This document shows positions 7,423 through 13,647 of a stretch of DNA of 15,170 nt, piece after piece; within the stretch, counting starts at the first letter, position 1; every line of letters begins with the position of its first letter. The position numbers were made by a program, and so were the translations under genes. This DNA is from CAZVWW01 sp964631265 (lineage in GTDB: Bacteria; Thermotogota; Thermotogae; MWEM01), in the NCBI GenBank assembly GCA_964631265.1, contig CAZVWW010000049.1, forward strand, positions 1-15,170, read 5' to 3'. A model generated the notes under the pieces. The model did no database searches and was not told where the DNA came from. It was given only the letters and a program-made list of their open reading frames with translations.

Positions 7423-10400
7423 ATGTTTCATATGTTGTTTTGGGTCGTTACATCGGTCCTGCTTGATCAGCTCACAAAGCTAATTGTAATGATTTCGATA
7501 GAACCCGGCGAAACGATCGGTATCGTCGGGGATATTTTAATGTTCTCATATGTCGAGAATACGGGAATCTCCTTCGGGATGTTCCAGGGTTATACAAATA
7601 TTTTGATACCGCTAGTCCTGGTGATCATGGTTGTCGTTACAATATTTGCCCTCAGGTATGCCCGTCAATCCAACTGGCTTGGATTTGCGTTCGGATCGAT
7701 CATTGGAGGAGCACTTGGAAATCAGATAGACCGCCTCTTCAGCGGGGCTGTTGTTGACTTTATTTATTTAAAGAATTTTGCCGTCTTCAACGTGGCCGAT
7801 TCGTTTATCACCATCGGGGCCATCGTTCTGGGGGTCAGTGTCCTGTTTTACAAAGAAGACAATTTTGATCCGGCTGCTTCAAATGAAGACGGAGTGGACT
7901 GGCAAAACGGTGAATCTATCTTTCAATGGATGAGCCGCTTTTTGGAATCCCGGGCGTTTAATAAAAAGAGAACATTCCCGGAACAACTGACTTTTCTTTT
8001 AAATTTCCTTTTGAAAAAAACAGATCAGAACGCCGTTCACTTAAGGGTCTCCGGAGATGCAGAGCCGGATCAATCTCTTGAGAGGATAAGGGATGAGATC
8101 CGGGTTCCTTCAACTGTAACAACCGAAAACAGCAACAAAAAAACGAAAAGTTCAAAACCTTTGATAAGGATAACCGATATTTGTTATGATAAAGCATACG
8201 ACTTGAATAAAAACAATTCGAATACCGTGATTCGAGAGGTCAATCTGAATTATTTTGGACCTTCGAAAAACGGCATTTCAAGAGAAGAAGATCATTCTCT
8301 ACTTAATCAGGTAACCAAAAAAACTGAAGATAATATGAATAGAGCACTTGAGATTAAACCGGATAAGTCTGTTGTGCTGAAGATTGGAAAAAAAGAAAAG
8401 CGTAGAGACAATAAGGAAATGACATTGACTATTGATATCATACAACCGGACTATATACGGGATAAACTAAGAGCTGAAAAAAAGCATAAGAGCAATCAGG
8501 AAGGAGATAAAGAAATGCAAACAAATGATCTGTGTCTTGAAATATTAACCGAAGAACTCCCCCCTTCAGAAATCAACCAACTGCTTTCACAGCTGTATAA
8601 TGGCTTTTCGGACCTCATGGAAACCAACCGGATAAAATTCAGCGGGTTAAAACCCTTTTTCGCAGCCAGGCGATTTGGAATATATGCAAGTGGTTTAGAT
8701 GATAAACAGGATGACGGTGTGGAGCTGAAAAGGGGACCGGCAAGAAATATTGCCTACAACGAAGATGGTACCCCGGCAAAGCCGTTGCTGGGATTCATGA
8801 AAGGTAATCAGGCAACAGAAAAGGATATTGAAATAAAAGAGGAAAACGGCAGGGAGTACTGTTACATTAACAGAACCATCACCGGGCAGACAACAGATGA
8901 GGTGCTTAAAACGATATTGCCAAAATTTCTTAACTCATTGACTTTTAAAAAGCCCATGAAATGGGGCGAGGGGAACAACCGGTTTGTGCGGCCTGTACAC
9001 AATGTGCTGGCGGTCTACAAAGAGCATGTTATTCCCTTTACACTAATGGAAAAAGAAGCATGCGCCCGTACCCGTGGCCATCGCTTTGATCCGGTTGAGA
9101 TTAATATTGACAATGCCGGGGACTATTTTAACAAGATGCGGGCGGTCAATGTCATTAGTGATCAGGAAAAGAGAAGACAGTTTATCAAGGATAAGATTGA
9201 AGCGCTGGAAGACGAAAAGGGAATCAGAATACCGATTGATTCAGATCTGCTTGACGAGGTTGTGGCCTTAACGGAGTATCCCGAACCGGTTATCGGCAAG
9301 ATTGACACAAAATATCTCGACTTGCCGGATGAAGTGTTGAAGACAACACTCAAACATCATCAGAAGACATTTCCCGTTTATAGAAACAACCAGCTTCAAC
9401 CCTCATTTCTGTCCTTTAAGGACAACTTCAAGGCGCTTGCTGACAATGTGGTCAAGGGTTATCGGAAGGTTATCGAGGCAAGGCTGGCGGATGCGGAATT
9501 CTATTTCAAAGAGGATGTTAAGGAGACGCTTGAATCACGACTTGAAAAACTCAAGAACACGCTCTTTCAAAGGGGATTGGGATCTCTTTATGAAAAAGTC
9601 CGACGTGTAGAGAAACTGTCATCGGAGATTGGCAGAATGCTCGAGATAACCCCTGAAGGAAGAGAGCAGATTGAACGGGCGGCATTGCTTTCGAAATCGG
9701 ATCTCACAACGAACATGGTTTATGAGTTCGCTGAGCTACAGGGAGTTATGGGTCGGATCTATGCAGCCAGAGACGGGGAACCCACCGAGGTGTGCATGGC
9801 AATAGAGGAGCAGTACCAGTCAACGCCTCCCGAGACCTGCACGGGGTCAATACTCTCGATTGGTGACAAACTTGACACAGTCGTCGGTAACCTGTATATC
9901 GGGAACATTCCAAGTGGTTCAAAGGATCCGTACGGTTTAAGACGGTCGGTCAACACAATCCTGACTATTCTGACGGACAGGGAATGGGATCTTGATCTTC
10001 AAAAACTCTACAATTCAACAATGGAAAAATACAATCAGGAATATGTGATGGCGACACAGTCAGCGGAAGATGAAGGCAATCAGAACACTGTCTTCAGTGA
10101 ATACAAGTCACTCTTTCAAAACAGAATTGAGGCCCTTTTGGGCGAGATGACGATTGAATACGATGTTATTAATGCCGTTAATCATCTCTGGAAACACCCG
10201 TTCAGAGCTCTTTTAGCAGCAAGGGCCATATCAGCCTTGAAAGAGGATGAAGGGTTTTTGAGCCTCTCCAGGCTTTTTGAGAGGGTTCATAATATCTCGG
10301 CCAAACACGATTCCTTTGAGTACGATTCACGCTTGTTTGAACAGGAAGAGGAAAGAGAACTGGAAAACAGGTTCAACGAGGTCCGTGAGATTGTGTCCGG

Positions 10401-10644
10401 CAAATTGGAACGATTCGATTACAAGACCGCATTAGAGGATGTTAGAACATTACGGGAAGCCATCAACAACTATTTCGATAATGTCTTTGTCATGACAGAT
10501 CAGGAGGACCTGAAATTAACACGACTTGGTTTTCTGAAGAATCTGGATGCCTTCCTGACGCAGATGGGTGATTTGAGCCAAATAATCGTTTCAGACTCTC
10601 CGGATAGCCGGGGTACAGAAGAAGAAAAGGGCCAGCATGAATAA
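7423..10644 (+). CDS. lspA: LspA-linker-GlyS continuous frame: lipoprotein signal peptidase with long C-terminal extension joined to GlyRS beta
   Basis: Residues 1-146 are signal peptidase II, the inner-membrane aspartyl protease that cleaves prolipoproteins before the lipidated cysteine. Motifs are DQLTK (15-19), VENTGISFG (44-52), GNQIDRL (99-105), VVDF with catalytic Asp112, and FNVADS with catalytic Asp126. Four membrane segments fit, near residues 4-22, 58-77, 85-103 and 124-143, which would leave the C-terminus in the cytoplasm. No stop follows. Residues 147-364 form a charged, Lys/Asn/Glu-rich linker of no recognised fold, and GlyRS beta begins at Met365 in the same frame. Either LspA is made as a long fusion with GlyS, or most GlyS comes from its own start at 8515. 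A membrane-tethered fusion is topologically possible because GlyS would be cytosolic. The start ATG 7423 has AAGGG (7408-7412) 10 nt upstream; ATG 7432 is an alternative. Confidence 0.85.
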   Translation: MFHMLFWVVTSVLLDQLTKLIVMISIEPGETIGIVGDILMFSYVENTGISFGMFQGYTNILIPLVLVIMVVVTIFALRYARQSNWLGFAFGSIIGGALGNQIDRLFSGAVVDFIYLKNFAVFNVADSFITIGAIVLGVSVLFYKEDNFDPAASNEDGVDWQNGESIFQWMSRFLESRAFNKKRTFPEQLTFLLNFLLKKTDQNAVHLRVSGDAEPDQSLERIRDEIRVPSTVTTENSNKKTKSSKPLIRITDICYDKAYDLNKNNSNTVIREVNLNYFGPSKNGISREEDHSLLNQVTKKTEDNMNRALEIKPDKSVVLKIGKKEKRRDNKEMTLTIDIIQPDYIRDKLRAEKKHKSNQEGDKEMQTNDLCLEILTEELPPSEINQLLSQLYNGFSDLMETNRIKFSGLKPFFAARRFGIYASGLDDKQDDGVELKRGPARNIAYNEDGTPAKPLLGFMKGNQATEKDIEIKEENGREYCYINRTITGQTTDEVLKTILPKFLNSLTFKKPMKWGEGNNRFVRPVHNVLAVYKEHVIPFTLMEKEACARTRGHRFDPVEINIDNAGDYFNKMRAVNVISDQEKRRQFIKDKIEALEDEKGIRIPIDSDLLDEVVALTEYPEPVIGKIDTKYLDLPDEVLKTTLKHHQKTFPVYRNNQLQPSFLSFKDNFKALADNVVKGYRKVIEARLADAEFYFKEDVKETLESRLEKLKNTLFQRGLGSLYEKVRRVEKLSSEIGRMLEITPEGREQIERAALLSKSDLTTNMVYEFAELQGVMGRIYAARDGEPTEVCMAIEEQYQSTPPETCTGSILSIGDKLDTVVGNLYIGNIPSGSKDPYGLRRSVNTILTILTDREWDLDLQKLYNSTMEKYNQEYVMATQSAEDEGNQNTVFSEYKSLFQNRIEALLGEMTIEYDVINAVNHLWKHPFRALLAARAISALKEDEGFLSLSRLFERVHNISAKHDSFEYDSRLFEQEEERELENRFNEVREIVSGKLERFDYKTALEDVRTLREAINNYFDNVFVMTDQEDLKLTRLGFLKNLDAFLTQMGDLSQIIVSDSPDSRGTEEEKGQHE
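7861..8514 (+). other. In-frame A-rich linker between LspA and GlyS domains
   Basis: About 218 codons with no stop separate the last LspA membrane segment from the GlyS start. The part from about 8100 on is visibly richer in A than the flanking genes and holds three seven-A runs (8137-8143, 8317-8323, 8388-8394). The encoded chain is hydrophilic and basic, with one more hydrophobic patch near residues 187-198 (EQLTFLLNFLLK). I recognise no domain. The absence of stops over this length in A-rich DNA suggests it is translated. Confidence 0.6.
8501..8506 (+). promoter_or_regulatory. Internal ribosome-binding site for glyS
   Basis: AAGGAG, followed by AT, lies 8 nt before ATG 8515, an ideal Shine-Dalgarno arrangement inside the long lspA frame. 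The ATG coincides with the usual N-terminus of GlyRS beta, so this site probably allows GlyS to be made as a separate protein. Confidence 0.8.
8515..10644 (+). CDS. glyS: Glycyl-tRNA synthetase beta subunit
   Basis: GlyRS beta pairs with the catalytic alpha subunit (GlyQ) to charge tRNA-Gly; the beta chain binds the tRNA. The product is 709 residues, close to the usual 690 or so. It opens with CLEILTEELPPSEI, the family's normal N-terminus. Further family blocks are RGPARNIAY, MKWGEGNNRFVRPV, ARTRGHRFDP, LTEYPEPVIGKID with LKHHQKTFPVY, ARLADAEFYFKED, KSDLTTNMVYEFAELQGVMG, IGDKLDTVVGN with GSKDPYGLRRSVNTI, and a C-terminal DALR-type anticodon-binding region ending NNYFDNVFVM and LTRLGFL. The start ATG 8515 has a very good ribosome site, although the frame continues upstream into lspA. 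No glyQ lies in this window, whereas glyQ commonly sits directly before glyS or is fused to it. The downstream GIY-YIG gene overlaps the last 8 nt. Confidence 0.94.
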   Translation: MQTNDLCLEILTEELPPSEINQLLSQLYNGFSDLMETNRIKFSGLKPFFAARRFGIYASGLDDKQDDGVELKRGPARNIAYNEDGTPAKPLLGFMKGNQATEKDIEIKEENGREYCYINRTITGQTTDEVLKTILPKFLNSLTFKKPMKWGEGNNRFVRPVHNVLAVYKEHVIPFTLMEKEACARTRGHRFDPVEINIDNAGDYFNKMRAVNVISDQEKRRQFIKDKIEALEDEKGIRIPIDSDLLDEVVALTEYPEPVIGKIDTKYLDLPDEVLKTTLKHHQKTFPVYRNNQLQPSFLSFKDNFKALADNVVKGYRKVIEARLADAEFYFKEDVKETLESRLEKLKNTLFQRGLGSLYEKVRRVEKLSSEIGRMLEITPEGREQIERAALLSKSDLTTNMVYEFAELQGVMGRIYAARDGEPTEVCMAIEEQYQSTPPETCTGSILSIGDKLDTVVGNLYIGNIPSGSKDPYGLRRSVNTILTILTDREWDLDLQKLYNSTMEKYNQEYVMATQSAEDEGNQNTVFSEYKSLFQNRIEALLGEMTIEYDVINAVNHLWKHPFRALLAARAISALKEDEGFLSLSRLFERVHNISAKHDSFEYDSRLFEQEEERELENRFNEVREIVSGKLERFDYKTALEDVRTLREAINNYFDNVFVMTDQEDLKLTRLGFLKNLDAFLTQMGDLSQIIVSDSPDSRGTEEEKGQHE

Positions 10645-11074
10645 GGGGAGCTATATCCTTTTTATTGAGGTATCACAGGATTTCAGAGCAACCTATGCCA
10701 AAAGAGATTACTGCTTCAGGCATGGTTTATATGCTTATGTCGGTTCTGCGATGAAGAACTTGAAGCAGAGGGTGAACAGGCATCTGTTGTACAAAGATGG
10801 TTATTATAAGAAACACTGGCATATCGACACACTTCTCGAAGAAGGCAGGGTTATCGCTTCATTCGTTATCCCGGATTCAAGACGGAGAGAGGAGGAAATA
10901 TCCGGACTTCTCTCAGGAATGTTACCGTCTATCCCCGGATTTGGTGCCACTGACTGCAAAAACGTTGATTCGAATCTGTTTTTTTTGAATAATTCACTTG
11001 ATGATTATTTTTCGGTTGTTAAAAAGGTACTTGACGATTATTCGATGGTGGAACGGAAGGACAGTTTTGTTTGA
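10637..11074 (+). CDS. GIY-YIG-like DUF123 family protein
   Basis: A small 145-residue protein of the DUF123 group, related in fold to GIY-YIG nucleases. Visible marks are GLYAYVGSA (30-38), matching the GxYxYxGSA core; a conserved arginine in LKQRVNRHL (Arg45); the HWHID motif (60-64); an acidic stretch REEEI (84-88); and the end motif PGFGATDCKNVDSNLFF (100-116). In relatives I recall, that last block reads closer to GFGxSDCxCxSHLFxF, so a cysteine and a histidine appear changed here (Asn109, Asn113). Nuclease action is inferred from the fold only; the cellular role of the stand-alone family is not established. It overlaps glyS by 8 nt and the next gene by 4 nt, so it is translationally coupled inside the operon. 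AAGGG (10627-10631) lies 5 nt before the ATG. Confidence 0.85.
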   Translation: MNKGSYILFIEVSQDFRATYAKRDYCFRHGLYAYVGSAMKNLKQRVNRHLLYKDGYYKKHWHIDTLLEEGRVIASFVIPDSRRREEEISGLLSGMLPSIPGFGATDCKNVDSNLFFLNNSLDDYFSVVKKVLDDYSMVERKDSFV

Positions 11075-12264
11075 GTTTATCCGGTAACAAACCACAAAAA
11101 GACAACAATGCTTCAAAAGGTAAGACCAGTTTCAAGGGGATTGTGTATATACTCGTACTGATTATGGTTCTGGGGCTGATCGTTCTTTACAGCGCCAGTT
11201 CGATCGTTATATTCAAATCCCCCGATGTTGAGACTGATTATTACTTTAAGAAACAACTCTTAAATATCAGCATAGGTCTGATCATCATGTTTATCCTGGC
11301 GATGATTCCCTTTAAAACACATGTGAAATATGCCCCCCTTTATTTAATCGGTAACATCTTTCTTCTCCTCGCTGTTTTTATGTATGAGTCAAATGTGGGT
11401 AGTGCCAGATGGATTGTTTTGGGGCCTTTGAATTTGCAGCCGTCTGAATTTGCAAAGATCACCGTGATTGTCTTCATTTCCTCTTACTATTATAAACACG
11501 TCAACAACAAAGACAATCTATATGCGAAGGAAAATGAATCCAGATTCAATTACTTTATTGACCGGTTTCTAATCCCCTTTGGCTGGATAATGCTTGTATC
11601 AGCTCTTATCGCAATGGAACCCGACCTGAGTTCAACCTTGATTATCTTTACACTGGGACTCCTGTTGATGTTTATTGCCGGTATGAAGTATTCTTATCTC
11701 TTTCTGACCATCTTCATCATTGTCCTCGGGGTTGTGGTAGTCTTTCAATTTGACATTCTCAAGGAGTATCAGATGGAGAGGATTATGAGCTATCTGGGAC
11801 TTGTGACCGAGGGTGAGGCACAGGGTCAGGTGGATATCGGTCTCCGGGCAATCTCTTCAGGAGGATTTTTTGGAGAAGGTCTCGGCATGGGGAATTTTAA
11901 GTACCTCGTCCCGATTCAATTCACCGATTTCATTTTTGCTATTCTGGGCGAGGAGCTGGGTTTTATCGGGATGGCCCTGTTGCTGACCTTGTATTATCTC
12001 TTATGTAAAACCCTTGTGGATGCTGCGGTAAACGGTCTTGAAAACAGGGCGGCCCGACTGGTTGTTGTTGGCTATGCATTTCTCATTATGCTGCAGGTGG
12101 TGGTTAATGTCGGTGTTGTAACCGGGTTGCTCCCTCCCACTGGTGTGACACTCCCCTTTGTCAGTTACGGCGGAAGCTCGGTTCTCGCCTTTCTCGCCGG
12201 CTTCGGTTTTGTTATCAGTGCCCTGAACAGTGATGAGTCCGATGAAACAGCCTCTTCAGAGTAA
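11071..12264 (+). CDS. ftsW: SEDS-family peptidoglycan glycosyltransferase, FtsW/RodA type
   Basis: SEDS proteins polymerise glycan strands from lipid II in the inner membrane together with a class B PBP, FtsW at the division site and RodA along the cell wall. The 397 residues contain many membrane segments and the family blocks GSARWIVLGPLNLQPSEFAK (110-129), EPDLSSTLI (183-191), ISSGGFFGEGLG (261-272), TDFIFAILGEELGFIG (285-300) with the probable catalytic Asp286, and NVGVVTGLLPPTGVTLPF with SYGGSS (365-370). The last block reads more like FtsW than RodA, but no neighbouring mur or PBP gene decides it. Just before the catalytic Asp, the usual PExHTD is VPIQFTD here, so the conserved Glu and His are replaced. 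The start is a TTG whose TTGA overlaps the previous stop; AAGGA (11057-11061) lies 9 nt upstream and supports it. The symbol is tentative; rodA is the alternative. Confidence 0.88.
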   Translation: MSLSGNKPQKDNNASKGKTSFKGIVYILVLIMVLGLIVLYSASSIVIFKSPDVETDYYFKKQLLNISIGLIIMFILAMIPFKTHVKYAPLYLIGNIFLLLAVFMYESNVGSARWIVLGPLNLQPSEFAKITVIVFISSYYYKHVNNKDNLYAKENESRFNYFIDRFLIPFGWIMLVSALIAMEPDLSSTLIIFTLGLLLMFIAGMKYSYLFLTIFIIVLGVVVVFQFDILKEYQMERIMSYLGLVTEGEAQGQVDIGLRAISSGGFFGEGLGMGNFKYLVPIQFTDFIFAILGEELGFIGMALLLTLYYLLCKTLVDAAVNGLENRAARLVVVGYAFLIMLQVVVNVGVVTGLLPPTGVTLPFVSYGGSSVLAFLAGFGFVISALNSDESDETASSE

Positions 12265-12303
12265 TAATATTGTAATGACAAATAAAAAGTGAAGGATGAT
12301 TGA

Positions 12304-13599
12304 ATGTCTTATAAACAAGCAAGAGAACTGGTCTATAACTATGAACAAAAAACGGTGGCAAGGGTCGGTGTTCAATACGATGAACTCCTTTCCTCTATCA
12401 GCCCTTCTGTTCGCCAGCAGGGGATTCAGGGTCTGATCAAATACAATCTTCAGTCAGAGAAAGTTGATACCCTGCTCGAGGATCCCCATCCAGGTGTCAG
12501 AAAGGCTGCAGTAAAATATTTTAGAGAAAATGGTGTTGGAGAGGATTATAAAAAGATCGTACCACTTCTCACGGATCCGGAGGAAAGTGTAAAGGAAGAG
12601 ACCATTCAAACCATATACTGGCTGACCACTGAATTTGATCTGCGCCCGCTTCTCAGGGATAAATCACCAAAGGTAAGACTGGCTACTCTAACAGTTCTCC
12701 AGGAGGAGATTGAGGAGGAACACCTCGATCCCCTTCTCAACGATTTAAATCCGGATGTGAGCAGACTGGCAAAGAAGATAAAGATACACAGGACATCTGA
12801 TGTCGAGTATTTAAGATCTGTGGTGAACGGGGACGACAAGGCAGCATTAAAGAAACTGGCCCTCATCCGGCTTATTCCGCTTGAATCGAAATATGTGTAT
12901 GAAAAACTCCGGGAGTTTCTTCAGGATAAGACACAATTCAACGACCGTGAAAGAAAATCATTCACCGCTGTTGTGAAAGATCTGCCACTTGAGATTGCTG
13001 AAAAGGTTGTCAATGAGCAGGTCGAAGAGATTCAGGATGAAGTTCTGCTGCCAAAATTCCTGGTTCCGTATGCGAAAATCAATGAGGAATCCCCCTCCCG
13101 TGCCATTAGTGCAATCGAAAAATGCTTCACTTCGAAGGATTCAAAGGTGCGTGAGTTTTCTGTGAAGGCATTGGGAAAACTGGGCGAACCGACAACGGCG
13201 GATGCCTTGAGGGAAATGGTCAATGATGAGGAGGAAAGAGTGAGAGCGGCTGCCGTGGATGCACTGAGTAAAATGCTGGATTACAACCTGACGGAAAGGA
13301 TTGCCGAGCTTCTTGAGGATCACAGTAAATATGTTCGTAAGAGTGCGGTTAAGGCCATTGGAAAACTGAAGATGGAGGACTATTTCAGCGCAGTTGTTGA
13401 GATTATCAAAAATACCAAGGAGGATGACTCGCTACGAAAAGAGGCATTGAAAATATCAGGACGGCTTAAGATTGAGGATGCTGTCATGGTCATCAGAGGC
13501 ATATTGAACAACGATGCCGAGGATTTTGAAATGAAGTCCCTTGCGGCCAGGACGCTGCTAAGGATTTCGCCTGAAGCGGTCATTGATTTTCTTCAATAA
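12304..13599 (+). CDS. HEAT-repeat protein, cytoplasmic, function unknown
   Basis: A 431-residue all-helical repeat protein. HEAT/PBS-lyase-type repeats are visible with the usual D-x-x-xx-VR-xx-A pattern: DPHPGVRKAAVKYF (60-73), DKSPKVRLATLTVL (119-132), SKDSKVREFSVKALGKLG (277-294), DEEERVRAAAVDALSKM (308-324) and DHSKYVRKSAVKAIGKL (339-355), with weaker copies at about 91-105, 149-160 and 375-390. There is no signal peptide and no membrane segment. Such proteins are usually scaffolds for protein binding, and nothing here shows an enzyme active site or names the partner. It sits 39 nt after the SEDS gene and may be co-transcribed, making a cell-wall or division partner a guess only. ATG 12304 is preceded by AAGGA (12292-12296) at 7 nt. 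The stop codon lies within a hairpin. Confidence 0.85.
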   Translation: MSYKQARELVYNYEQKTVARVGVQYDELLSSISPSVRQQGIQGLIKYNLQSEKVDTLLEDPHPGVRKAAVKYFRENGVGEDYKKIVPLLTDPEESVKEETIQTIYWLTTEFDLRPLLRDKSPKVRLATLTVLQEEIEEEHLDPLLNDLNPDVSRLAKKIKIHRTSDVEYLRSVVNGDDKAALKKLALIRLIPLESKYVYEKLREFLQDKTQFNDRERKSFTAVVKDLPLEIAEKVVNEQVEEIQDEVLLPKFLVPYAKINEESPSRAISAIEKCFTSKDSKVREFSVKALGKLGEPTTADALREMVNDEEERVRAAAVDALSKMLDYNLTERIAELLEDHSKYVRKSAVKAIGKLKMEDYFSAVVEIIKNTKEDDSLRKEALKISGRLKIEDAVMVIRGILNNDAEDFEMKSLAARTLLRISPEAVIDFLQ

Positions 13600-13638
13600 G
13601 AACCTGCCCCGATGAATCAACTCATCTCCAGGTTCTTA
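13597..13638. terminator. Hairpin between convergent genes, possible two-way terminator
   Basis: TAAGAACCTG (13597-13606) and CAGGTTCTTA (13629-13638) form a perfect 10-bp stem. Inside the loop, GATGA (13611-13615) pairs with TCATC (13622-13626). The structure starts at the stop codon of the HEAT gene and ends 9 nt before the stop of the convergent LptD-like gene. No long T-run follows on either strand, so it is not a classic intrinsic terminator. Its place between convergent genes suggests transcript ending or 3'-end protection. Confidence 0.5.
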
Positions 13639-13647
13639 GGCGTTATA

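Noticed and set aside
12265..12303. AT-rich stretch before the HEAT gene as a promoter
   Set aside because: No paired -35 and -10 elements with proper spacing could be made out in the 39-nt gap; read-through from the SEDS gene is simpler.
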